Source: Eudoraea sp. (GTDB lineage Bacteria > Bacteroidota > Bacteroidia > Flavobacteriales > Flavobacteriaceae). Taken from it: a stretch of DNA of 9,014 nucleotides. Both the position numbers and the translations under genes were made by a program. Below the pieces are notes generated by a model. It saw only the letters and a list, made by a program, of their open reading frames with translations. It was not told the DNA's origin and ran no database searches. Every line of letters begins with the position of its first letter. Position 1 is the stretch's first letter. Positions 1 to 6,878 of the stretch are shown in pieces. The stretch is from positions 1-9,014 of the forward strand of contig JABDRK010000405.1 in assembly GCA_013041785.1 (NCBI GenBank). Direction: 5' to 3'.

Positions 1-536
1 GCTTTGAGCAGGTTTTTGGCCAAGACCCCACCCATCAGGTAAACGGATAGCAGAATGCTGAGCAGTGCAAAAATGGCCCGCGAAGATTCGGGAACGACGT
101 TCTGGATGCCCAAAAAGCCCCAAACATCATTTATGAAAACCACAAAAATGAGGGCTACACAAAGATATAGATACAATTTGCCACGTCGCCCTGTGGTGGC
201 ATACCCGGCAAAGACTATTATGGCCAGAACAAAAATAAAGGGGCTGCTGATGCCCCCTGTAAAAAGTGTAATTCCAAGTGCAGCGGCCATTCCAAACAAG
301 GCAGCCAGATTAAAACTCAGGTTAAGGTCCAGGTGTTTCTTTAAAGCAAGGACATTTATGAGGTTAGCAAGGGAAAAGGCCAGAAAACAGTAGGGGACTA
401 CAACAGCAATGTCTAATAGGAGCCAGGAAATTAACCCGAAAGCAAAAGTTAGCAAGGAGGCCCAATAGCCAACTTTTATCGTCAATGCCATTTTTGCTTC
501 GTACCTGTCCAGCTTCTGCCCATTTGAATTTTCCAT
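1..536 (-). CDS. Six-helix membrane protein, 5' part; probable sensor histidine kinase N-terminus
   Basis: This reading frame starts at the ATG at 534-536 and stays open to the left edge, so 178 codons are visible and the C-terminus is missing. After a short charged N-terminus (about residues 1-17) there are six hydrophobic stretches, near residues 19-38, 39-62, 70-90, 95-110, 116-138 and 150-176. The third and fourth are joined by a TGGISSPF loop. A compact bundle of paired helices with a GG-x-SPF loop is typical of the membrane sensor domains of RegB-like and related histidine kinases, which then continue into a coiled coil and a HisKA/HATPase module. That module would lie outside the window, so the kinase assignment is inference; another six-helix membrane protein is possible. 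The frame stays open upstream to an alternative ATG at 597-599, which would add 21 residues. No clear ribosome binding site decides between them. It is separated from secA by the secA terminator, so it is probably transcribed independently. Confidence 0.5.
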   Translation of the reverse strand, partial: MENSNGQKLDRYEAKMALTIKVGYWASLLTFAFGLISWLLLDIAVVVPYCFLAFSLANLINVLALKKHLDLNLSFNLAALFGMAAALGITLFTGGISSPFIFVLAIIVFAGYATTGRRGKLYLYLCVALIFVVFINDVWGFLGIQNVVPESSRAIFALLSILLSVYLMGGVLAKNLLK

Positions 537-730
537 GCCTAAATAATTTAAAGTTGGAAACCTGCTACGGGTATAGAACCACAGCATCCCCACATCCATG
601 ATTGGTTTTATAAAACTAGTTATGTTTTACCAGATAATCAAAAGCTTGATTCTCAATTCTTTCTTGGAAACTGAATTGAACAGCAGTTTTTGGCTTCTTT
701 AAATTCCAGTGGGGATGCCTGAGAACAAAG

Positions 731-753
731 AAGGCAGCCATACGGGCTGCCTT
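731..753 (-). terminator. Rho-independent-type terminator of secA
   Basis: A perfect 9-base-pair inverted repeat (AAGGCAGCC / GGCTGCCTT) with a 5-base loop lies 21 bases beyond the secA stop codon. Read on the minus strand, the hairpin is followed by CTTTGTTCTC, a moderately T-rich tail. Position and strand fit termination of secA before the next minus-strand gene. Because the tail is not a pure T run, efficiency may be moderate. Confidence 0.75.
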
Positions 754-774
754 GAAATGCTTGCTGAGATGGGT

Positions 775-3700
775 TTATTCCTGATCAATCAGTACCCATT
801 CCCCTTTATCGATAAGGGGTTCTGCTTGTTTATATTTAATGGTTTTGCTTTCTCCGGACAGGATATTTTTTATGGTAACCCTTTCGTTCCTGCCAATTTT
901 TGGTTTTTCCCTGACAATGGTCTCGGTTACCTGAGGACGTCTGCCCTGGGTTTGTCCGGCTGCCCGGTTCTGGGCCGCCAGTTCATCACTGTTGGGAATT
1001 TCCTCCTTGGTAGTCTTCAGGTTTTCTCGTTTGCGCCTTACGGTGCGGGCCTCCTGGATCTCACTGGTATCTGATGAAGGCAATTCTCCTTTGTAAAGGA
1101 AGGATACCACGTCCTTGTTCACCTTTTCGATCATGCTTCTAAAAAGTTCAAAAGCCTCGAATTTATATATAAGCAGGGGATCCTTTTGTTCGTGAACCGC
1201 CAGCTGAACAGACTGTTTTAATTCATCCATCTTGCGCAGGTGCGTCTTCCAGGCGTCATCTATGATTGCCAGAGTGATGTTCTTTTCAAAATCGGTTACC
1301 AGCTGTTTTCCTTCTGACTCATAGGCAGCCTGCAGATCTGTAACCACATTCAGGGTTTTGATCCCATCCGTAAAGGGAACCACAATGCGTTCGAATTTGT
1401 TAGAATTGTCTTCGTATACCTGTTTAATGACGGGAAATGCAGTTGCAGCACTTCGCTCCATTTTACTTTGATAATACGAATATGCCGCCGCATAGGTTTC
1501 ACCGGCAATTTCCTGGAAACTAAGCTTGGCAAAGGCTTCCTCAGATACCGGGGCTGTTATGGAGAAATACTTGATGAGCTCAAACTCAAAATTCTTGAAA
1601 TCGTTTGCTCCTTTATTCGTTTCTGCAATAAGCTCACAGGTGTCGTACACCATGTTGGCGATATCGAGCTGCAAGCGGTCGCCTTCCAGGGCGTGACGCC
1701 TTCTCTTGTATACAACCTCCCGCTGGGCATTCATAACATCGTCGTACTCCAAAAGTCGTTTTCGGATACCGAAGTTATTCTCCTCAACTTTTTTCTGGGC
1801 CCGTTCAATAGACTTGGTCATCATGGAATGCTGGATAACTTCCCCTTCCTTGAGACCCATCCGGTCCATCATTTTGGCCACCCGGTCAGAACCGAATAAA
1901 CGCATGAGATTATCTTCCAGGGAAACGTAGAACTGGGAACTTCCCGGATCTCCCTGCCGACCGGAACGACCGCGCAACTGCCGGTCTACCCGTCTGGAAT
2001 CATGCCGCTCTGTACCAATGATCGCCAGTCCCCCGGCTTTTTTTACTTCCTCAGTGAGCTTAATATCCGTACCCCGCCCGGCCATGTTGGTGGCAATGGT
2101 AACTACCCCCGGGTTACCTGCTTCTGCAACGATATCGGCTTCTTTTTTGTGAAGCTTGGCATTTAAGACGTTGTGTTCAATTTTCCGAATCGACAACGTA
2201 CGCGAGAGTAATTCGGAAATCTCCACGGATGTGGTACCAATCAGGATGGGCCTTCCCTGTTGCGACAGTTGGGCTACTTCTTCGATGATGGAATTGTATT
2301 TTTCCCTTTTGGTTTTGTAGATCAAATCGTTGCGGTCGTCCCGGGCAATGGGCCTGTTTGTAGGGATCTCCATTACATCTAACTTATAGATCTCCCAGAA
2401 TTCCCCTGCTTCTGTAACGGCTGTACCTGTCATCCCGGCCAGTTTATTGTACATCCGGAAGTAGTTTTGCAAGGTTACAGTCGCAAAAGTCTGCGTCATG
2501 GCCTCGATCTTGACGTTTTCCTTGGCCTCAATAGCCTGGTGGAGCCCGTCTGAGTAGCGCCTGCCATCCATAATACGACCGGTTTGTTCGTCAACAATCA
2601 TAACTTTGTTGTCGATAACCACATATTCCACATCCTTTTCAAAAAGGGTATAGGCCTTCAGAAGCTGGCTCATGGTATGGATCCGCTCACTTTTTATAGA
2701 GAAATCCTTAAAAAGTTCTTCCTTGAGTTCGGCTTCCTGCTCTATCTCGAGGTTTTGGTTTTCAATTTTGGCTATCTCACTCCCAATGTCGGGCATGATG
2801 AAAAAATTGTTGTCCTGGTCGCCTGAGATGTGTTCGATTCCTTTATCAGTCAGTTCAATCTGGTTGTTCTTCTCGTCGATAACAAACAAGAGTTCCGCAT
2901 CCACTTTAGGCATTTCCCGGTTATTGTCCTGCATGTAGAAGTTCTCTGTTTTCTGCAGGAGTTGTTTGATGCCTTCCTCACTGAGGAATTTGATCAACGC
3001 TTTATTTTTGGGCAATCCACGGTGCACCCGCAGTAACTGGAATCCCCCTTCCTTACTGTCGCCTGCAGCGATCAGCTTTTTGGCCTCAGCCAGCACTCCG
3101 GTCAGGTATTGTCGCTGTTTTTGTACGATGTCATAAACCTTGGGTCTTAACTCGTTGAACTCGTGCCGGTCTCCCTCGGGCACCGGACCTGAAATAATCA
3201 ACGGTGTCCTGGCGTCATCGATAAGCACGGAATCCACCTCATCCACAATGGCATAATGATGGGGCCTTTGTACCAGGTCGGAAGGCGTGTGGGCCATATT
3301 ATCCCTTAGGTAGTCGAAACCAAATTCGTTATTGGTCCCATAGGTAATGTCTGCATTGTAAGCGGCCCTTCTCCCATCGGAATTAGGCTGGTGTTTATCG
3401 ATACAATCAACGGACAAACCGTGGAATTCAAATATAGGGGCCATCCAGGCACTATCCCTTTTGGCCAGATAGTCATTAACGGTTACTAAATGCGCTCCCT
3501 TTCCAGCCAGGCCATTCAGGTACAGCGGGAGGGTGGCTACCAGGGTTTTCCCTTCCCCGGTTTGCATTTCTGCAATTTTCCCCTGATGCATGGCAATCCC
3601 ACCAATGAGCTGAACATCGTAGTGGACCATATCCCAGGTCACTTCTTTCCCTGCGGCATCCCAGGAATTGCTCCAGAGGGCTTCATCGCCGTCCAGGGTC

Positions 3701-4140
3701 ACATATTCTTTGGTCCCTGAAAGTTTTCGGTCAAACTCGGTAGCCTTTACCTTTAATGTCTCATTTTGTACAAAACGTTTGGCTGTCTCCTTAACCACGG
3801 CAAAAGCTTCGGGAAGGAGCTCATTCAGGATAGTTTCTGTTTTGGTGTATACTTCTTCGTTGAGGCTGTCGATCTTGTTATAAATAGCCTCGTTTTTATC
3901 AATATCTGTGGAAAGTTTGGATTCTTCCTGTAGCCGATCTATTTCCTGGTGGATCTCCTTGCAATTATCCTCAATTATGGTCTTAAATTCTGCCGTTTTA
4001 TTTCTGAGTTCGTCGTGGCTCAGTTTTTCCAGGGCACTTTCGAATGAATTGATTTTATTGACAATAGGTTGAAGTTCCTTTACGTCCTTTTTCGATTTGT
4101 CACCGACAAAGGCCTTAATAATGGAATTTACTAAACTCAT
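775..4140 (-). CDS. secA: Preprotein translocase ATPase SecA
   Basis: SecA is the cytoplasmic and peripheral-membrane ATPase that pushes unfolded preproteins through SecYEG. The 1,121-residue product shows the family motifs in order: Walker A MQTGEGKT (about 192-199), TVNDYLAKRD (220-229), ITYGTNNEFGFDYLRDNMA (265-283), Walker B with DEVDSVLIDDARTPLIISG (300-318), LAGMTGTA (567-574), TNMAGRGTDI (684-693) and the arginine-finger segment RQLRGRSGRQGDPG (720-733). The helical scaffold and wing domains follow. It is about 220 residues longer than E. coli SecA. Recalled alignment places extra segments near residues 59-100, 128-172 and 340-415, the last inside the preprotein cross-linking domain, as is usual in Bacteroidota. 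The C-terminus lacks the CxCxSG...CH zinc/SecB site and ends instead in a KIGRN...VTIKN...KYKQAEPL tail. The ATG at 4138-4140 gives a normal N-terminus. A hairpin terminator follows the gene, and a 200-base leader precedes it. Confidence 0.98.
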   Translation of the reverse strand: MSLVNSIIKAFVGDKSKKDVKELQPIVNKINSFESALEKLSHDELRNKTAEFKTIIEDNCKEIHQEIDRLQEESKLSTDIDKNEAIYNKIDSLNEEVYTKTETILNELLPEAFAVVKETAKRFVQNETLKVKATEFDRKLSGTKEYVTLDGDEALWSNSWDAAGKEVTWDMVHYDVQLIGGIAMHQGKIAEMQTGEGKTLVATLPLYLNGLAGKGAHLVTVNDYLAKRDSAWMAPIFEFHGLSVDCIDKHQPNSDGRRAAYNADITYGTNNEFGFDYLRDNMAHTPSDLVQRPHHYAIVDEVDSVLIDDARTPLIISGPVPEGDRHEFNELRPKVYDIVQKQRQYLTGVLAEAKKLIAAGDSKEGGFQLLRVHRGLPKNKALIKFLSEEGIKQLLQKTENFYMQDNNREMPKVDAELLFVIDEKNNQIELTDKGIEHISGDQDNNFFIMPDIGSEIAKIENQNLEIEQEAELKEELFKDFSIKSERIHTMSQLLKAYTLFEKDVEYVVIDNKVMIVDEQTGRIMDGRRYSDGLHQAIEAKENVKIEAMTQTFATVTLQNYFRMYNKLAGMTGTAVTEAGEFWEIYKLDVMEIPTNRPIARDDRNDLIYKTKREKYNSIIEEVAQLSQQGRPILIGTTSVEISELLSRTLSIRKIEHNVLNAKLHKKEADIVAEAGNPGVVTIATNMAGRGTDIKLTEEVKKAGGLAIIGTERHDSRRVDRQLRGRSGRQGDPGSSQFYVSLEDNLMRLFGSDRVAKMMDRMGLKEGEVIQHSMMTKSIERAQKKVEENNFGIRKRLLEYDDVMNAQREVVYKRRRHALEGDRLQLDIANMVYDTCELIAETNKGANDFKNFEFELIKYFSITAPVSEEAFAKLSFQEIAGETYAAAYSYYQSKMERSAATAFPVIKQVYEDNSNKFERIVVPFTDGIKTLNVVTDLQAAYESEGKQLVTDFEKNITLAIIDDAWKTHLRKMDELKQSVQLAVHEQKDPLLIYKFEAFELFRSMIEKVNKDVVSFLYKGELPSSDTSEIQEARTVRRKRENLKTTKEEIPNSDELAAQNRAAGQTQGRRPQVTETIVREKPKIGRNERVTIKNILSGESKTIKYKQAEPLIDKGEWVLIDQE

Positions 4141-4194
4141 GTGTAACGCTTTTTATTTGCTGCGATAAACCCGTAATAGCCTTATTTGACTATT

Positions 4195-4258
4195 GGTAAT
4201 TAATCAGGGCATCATGCTATCGCCTAGTGCAAAAGGTATTCCAGACATGTTAATTACC
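4195..4258 (-). repeat. Inverted repeat with 14-codon upstream frame in the secA leader
   Basis: Two perfect 9-base arms, GGTAATTAA (4195-4203) and TTAATTACC (4250-4258), face each other across 46 bases between the DUF2795 gene and secA. On the minus strand the loop holds a short frame, ATG (4246-4248) to TGA (4204-4206), encoding MSGIPFALGDSMMP; its stop codon abuts the second arm. In the transcript the arms could form an AU-rich stem about 55 bases before the secA start. The arms could also be a protein-binding site. The repeat is directly visible. Any regulatory role or translation of the small frame is speculation. Confidence 0.35.
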
Positions 4259-4280
4259 CCTGAATTAGGGCCTGGGCTGT

Positions 4281-4308
4281 CAAAATTACATAAAAAAAAA
4301 GCCTCAAA
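4281..4308 (-). promoter_or_regulatory. Candidate Bacteroidota promoter for secA
   Basis: On the minus strand a perfect TAnnTTTG box (TAATTTTG, 4281-4288) is preceded by TTTG (4305-4308). The gap from TTG to the box is 16 bases, one shorter than the usual 17-23. It would give a leader of about 135 bases before secA. The upstream element lies in the loop and stem of the preceding gene's terminator, so the match may be chance. Confidence 0.3.
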
Positions 4309-4319
4309 TGAGACTTTTT
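4292..4319 (-). terminator. Terminator of the DUF2795 gene
   Basis: On the minus strand, AAAAAGTCTC-ATTT-GAGGCTTTTT forms a 10-base-pair stem (one T-G wobble) with a 4-base loop and runs into nine consecutive T residues. It sits about 20 bases past the stop of the 74-residue DUF2795 gene. On the plus strand the same stem has a C-A mismatch, so the minus-strand reading fits best. Confidence 0.75.
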
Positions 4320-4340
4320 AGAAGTAATTAACGTGTGTTA

Positions 4341-4565
4341 TTAATATTCATCCTCGTTCCAGAGGTAATCTTCTTCAGTAGGATAATCCGGCCAAATTTC
4401 TTCTATGGATTCATAGATTTCTCCACCTTCTTCCTCCATAGACTGCAGGTTTTCCACAACTTCGAGTGGGGCCCCGGTTCTGATAGCGTAGTCTATTAAT
4501 TCATCCTTGGTGGCTGGCCAGGGAGCGTCGCTTAAATAAGACGCCAATTCTAAAGTCCAATACAT
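4341..4565 (-). CDS. DUF2795 domain protein, conserved in flavobacteria
   Basis: This 74-residue, strongly acidic cytoplasmic protein has no signal peptide or membrane helix. The sequence from WTLELASYL through PWPATKDELIDYA and TGAPLEVVENLQ matches the DUF2795 family as I know it from Bacteroidota genomes. The C-terminal half is rich in Glu, Asp, Tyr and Trp (IWPDYPTEEDYLWNEDEY). The function is unknown; the DELIDYA segment is the conserved DUF2795 core, a small helical domain. The gene ends in tandem stops (TAA TAA), has its own terminator (4292-4319) and a good promoter (4592-4621), so it looks like a single-gene transcript between secA and the adenosyltransferase. The ATG at 4563-4565 lies about 25 bases from the promoter box. 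The coding call is secure; no role can be given. Confidence 0.9.
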   Translation of the reverse strand: MYWTLELASYLSDAPWPATKDELIDYAIRTGAPLEVVENLQSMEEEGGEIYESIEEIWPDYPTEEDYLWNEDEY

Positions 4566-4591
4566 CCCTATTCTGTAATTTTAAATTTTTG

Positions 4592-4621
4592 CAAAAATAA
4601 TTTTTAAACCCATATGGCAAA
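4592..4621 (-). promoter_or_regulatory. Bacteroidota-type promoter of the DUF2795 gene
   Basis: On the minus strand, TTTG (4618-4621) is followed after 18 bases by TATTTTTG (4592-4599), a perfect TAnnTTTG box. Both elements and the spacing fit the major sigma factor promoter of Bacteroidota. Transcription would start near 4584-4588, giving a short leader of about 20 bases before the ATG at 4565. The surrounding DNA is AT-rich, which raises the chance of accidental matches. Confidence 0.55.
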
Positions 4622-4700
4622 GGAAAATCGAAAATAATTACCCACATTTCAGGGAAATATTCTATTTCGATAAAGGGATAACGAAGAAATATGAAAAATA

Positions 4701-5276
4701 TTAGTCCTTTTTCTCCGGAATCCACTTAATTTCTTCCGCCTGTAGATCTGCTGACAATTTGCGTGCCAATACGAAAAGGTAGTCGGAAAGACGGTTTATA
4801 TAGGTGAGGATTAAAGGATTAACAGGGTCATTTTCATGCAGGTAGGTGATCATGCGTTCCGCCCTTCTGCAAATTGTGCGGGCGATATGACAATATGACA
4901 CGGTGGTATGTCCCCCGGGGAGAATAAAATGGGTCATGGGAGCTAATTGCTCATTCATCTGGTCCATAGCCCGTTCCAGTTGTTCCACATCCTGTTTTTT
5001 CACCATATCGATGTTGAGCCGGTCCTTACCACTTTTGAGTTTGGCTTTTGCCGGTTCTGTGGCCAAATGGGCACCTAGAACGAACAAGCGGTCTTGTATA
5101 TGTTTAAGTTTATCCCGGGTATTTTCTTCCGGGGCCAGGTCCCGCAATAAGCCTATCCAGGAATTGAGTTCATCAATAGTGCCATAGCTCTCGATGCGGA
5201 TGTGATGTTTGGGCACCCGGGTTCCTCCAAATAATGATGTGGTGCCTGTATCCCCTGTTTTTGTGTAGATCTTCAT
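4701..5276 (-). CDS. PduO-type cob(I)yrinic acid a,c-diamide adenosyltransferase
   Basis: The enzyme transfers the adenosyl group of ATP to reduced cob(I)alamin or cobyrinic acid diamide, making the coenzyme B12 needed by enzymes such as methylmalonyl-CoA mutase. The 191-residue product has all PduO-type hallmarks: the N-terminal ATP loop TKTGDTGTTSLFGGTRVPK (about 5-23), RIESYGTIDELNSWIGLLR (27-45) with the substrate-site Asp35, FVLGAHLAT (65-73), FILPGG (117-122), ARTICRRAER (132-141) carrying the conserved arginines, and NRLSDYLFVLAR (161-172). Length is normal for a single-domain enzyme, and there is no signal peptide, so it is cytoplasmic. The ATG at 5274-5276 places the ATP loop at the expected distance from the N-terminus. 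The 48-residue membrane protein gene lies 50 bases upstream on the same strand and may be cotranscribed. I see no cobalamin riboswitch in front of it. Confidence 0.95.
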   Translation of the reverse strand: MKIYTKTGDTGTTSLFGGTRVPKHHIRIESYGTIDELNSWIGLLRDLAPEENTRDKLKHIQDRLFVLGAHLATEPAKAKLKSGKDRLNIDMVKKQDVEQLERAMDQMNEQLAPMTHFILPGGHTTVSYCHIARTICRRAERMITYLHENDPVNPLILTYINRLSDYLFVLARKLSADLQAEEIKWIPEKKD

Positions 5277-5326
5277 GCTTTTTAGGGATCCGTGCCCCCT
5301 CTATTCGTGTATTGGTTAAAATCGGG

Positions 5327-5473
5327 CTATTTATTTTCTCGTTTGTCCTTACGCTCGTATCCCTCCATAAATTTCCTTGATTTTCGGCGTTTGGCGTTAC
5401 GCTTGTTAAAAGCCGACATCAGCAGGTAAATTATGGCCAAACCGCCCAGTAAATAGTAAATGCCGTTGTCCAT
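5327..5473 (-). CDS. Small single-helix membrane protein with basic tail (48 residues)
   Basis: A short minus-strand frame runs from ATG (5471-5473) to TAG (5327-5329). The product begins MDNGIYYLLGGLAIIYLLMS, a hydrophobic segment long enough for one membrane helix (about residues 4-20). A strongly basic cytoplasmic tail follows (FNKRNAKRRKSRKFMEGYER and beyond, about residues 22-48). Such a layout, hydrophobic then Lys/Arg-rich, suggests an N-out/C-in membrane anchor by the positive-inside rule. It resembles small hypothetical proteins that I recall from other flavobacteria, but I cannot name a family and infer no function. It lies 50 bases upstream of the adenosyltransferase and about 115 bases after the DUF4105 gene, all on the same strand. 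A TAATTTTG box at 5489-5496 could be its promoter, but a matching upstream TTG is missing. Automated callers may skip it because of its size. Confidence 0.65.
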   Translation of the reverse strand: MDNGIYYLLGGLAIIYLLMSAFNKRNAKRRKSRKFMEGYERKDKRENK

Positions 5474-5589
5474 ATCAATTGGATTTTACAAAATTAAGGG
5501 AATATAATCAATTCTCGGAATTACAATTCTTCAGTTGGCGCCAGACAGATTAATCACGCGGGATAGCCTGATAGACAGTGCAAATCAGA

Positions 5590-6765
5590 TTACCTTGGGA
5601 TTTTCAGGTACAGGATAAGCCAGATATAGCGTACGAGCAAAGCCAAAATCGGTACACCGATCAGCGGAGAGAATATCTGTATCCCAAGCAACCAAATGAT
5701 TCCGGTAATGGCAATCAGGATACACAAACCTATGAGATAGGGACGGATGAAGGCGGGAGGATCTGTTTTCCTGACCAGAAAAAAGGCAGCTACCAGGTTC
5801 AGGGGAAACAGCCATAAGATGTTCAAATTGTTTACGGTGGCATTGTGGTCGGTAAAAAACCAAAGGAAAAAGAGCAAAACACCTGCTATCCCGCTAAGCA
5901 GGAACAAGGAGAAATCCAGCCAGCGGCTTCTGGTTTTGTTCCGAAAGTCGATATAGGTTATGGTGAGGGTAAAGGCCAGCAGTAGCAATAACCAGAATAA
6001 AGGCGCTATGGTAAACAGCGATGAACGTGTTTTATTTTGATTATTCAGCACCGTACGTGTGCGTTTCACCAGGGGTTTCCCGTTGAGTAGGGTATTATCG
6101 AGCTGACTCATGACATATGCCGGAAGAAACATATGCTGATAAGCCGTAGCCTCTTTATCGATATCGGACCCCAGGGCCAGATCAATACCCAGGCTGGACC
6201 AGGAATTTGTATTCAGGTTTTGTCGGATCAGCTCGCGGAAGGTGTAGCGCGTTTCCAGGTGATCCTCCTGAAATTTCAGTTGATCACCTAATATTTGTGA
6301 AAGTATATCCGGAAGTTTGGTAGAACAGTTGTCGTAAAGAAAATCATAACGGTAATCCCTGTTTTCCGGCAGGTAGTTGTTTTCAAGGAATACGATCAGG
6401 GCATTTTTCTGTTGCTGATCCAGGTCCAGTATTTGTTCCTTTACCCAGCGTTTTTCATATTCATATTCGTAAAGGAAGTTTTCAAAACGCTGCCGGCTGA
6501 GGGTATAGATCAATTTTCCCCGTGCAAAATTGGTGTAGAAATTTGGAGCCTGAAAATCAAATGTCCCGTAATTGTAGACCACATCAATTCCCTGTACAGG
6601 ATCCTGTACCCGAAATGCACTATGACCAAAAGCAGTATACAATTCCTGTCCGCCTCCACAGGTAAGTGCGCTAATCTGTGCAGCGTCTGAAAACACCTGG
6701 GTTTGGCTATACCCCTGAGCTAGGGCGAAAAGAAATACAAACAGGAAACGGCACCTCAAGAGCAT
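5590..6765 (-). CDS. DUF4105 / Lnb-family membrane protein (possible lipoprotein N-acyltransferase)
   Basis: The 391-residue product starts with a signal sequence (MLLRCRFLFVFLFALAQGYS, cleavage probably near residue 20). The periplasmic DUF4105 domain follows (about 25-225), and the C-terminus has about five membrane helices (near 249-271, 283-304, 313-331, 342-362 and 367-388). The domain shows the conserved LTCGGGQELYTAFGHSAFRV (34-53) and YDFLYDNCSTKLPD (140-153) motifs; His48 and Cys147 are the likely catalytic pair of a papain-like fold. This family (PF13387) has recently been linked to Lnb, the lipoprotein N-acyltransferase of Bacteroides, which moves an acyl chain from phospholipid to the N-terminal Cys of lipoproteins. 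Whether this paralogue has that activity is inference. I chose the ATG at 6763-6765; the frame extends to a TTG at 6805-6807, but that would bury the signal sequence behind 14 extra residues. It is divergent from pssA. Confidence 0.85.
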   Translation of the reverse strand: MLLRCRFLFVFLFALAQGYSQTQVFSDAAQISALTCGGGQELYTAFGHSAFRVQDPVQGIDVVYNYGTFDFQAPNFYTNFARGKLIYTLSRQRFENFLYEYEYEKRWVKEQILDLDQQQKNALIVFLENNYLPENRDYRYDFLYDNCSTKLPDILSQILGDQLKFQEDHLETRYTFRELIRQNLNTNSWSSLGIDLALGSDIDKEATAYQHMFLPAYVMSQLDNTLLNGKPLVKRTRTVLNNQNKTRSSLFTIAPLFWLLLLLAFTLTITYIDFRNKTRSRWLDFSLFLLSGIAGVLLFFLWFFTDHNATVNNLNILWLFPLNLVAAFFLVRKTDPPAFIRPYLIGLCILIAITGIIWLLGIQIFSPLIGVPILALLVRYIWLILYLKIPR

Positions 6766-6878
6766 GATAATGGAATAATGCAGACAGCAAATAAGCTCAC
6801 AAAACAAATATCTGAATAAAATACCGGACCCTGCGATTGGTTTAAAAATTATCTTATTTTTACTTCAAACAGCCATCC

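Noticed and set aside
55..393. Plus-strand 112-codon frame at the left end
   Set aside because: It is antisense to the membrane protein frame on the minus strand. Its composition is Lys/Arg/Met-rich and unlike any family I know.
4647..4695. Imperfect hairpins after the adenosyltransferase gene (ATTTC-AGG-GAAAT and a longer mismatched stem)
   Set aside because: The stems are short or interrupted, and no T run follows on the minus strand, so they do not support a terminator call.
4501..4725. Minus-strand 74-codon frame between the DUF2795 gene and the adenosyltransferase
   Set aside because: It overlaps both real genes out of frame, crosses the DUF2795 promoter, and its product resembles no known protein.
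5489..5496. TAATTTTG box on the minus strand before the 48-residue gene
   Set aside because: It matches the downstream element, but no TTG lies 15-22 bases upstream, so it is mentioned only with the gene.
6766..6807. Fourteen-codon N-terminal extension of the DUF4105 gene from a TTG codon at 6805-6807
   Set aside because: A clean signal sequence begins at the ATG at 6763-6765. The extension would put extra residues, including three Cys, before it, and TTG is a rare start.
6837..6862. Possible pssA promoter, TTG (6837-6839) and TATTTTTA (6855-6862) on the plus strand
   Set aside because: The box misses the final G, and the spacing of 15 is shorter than usual in AT-rich DNA.
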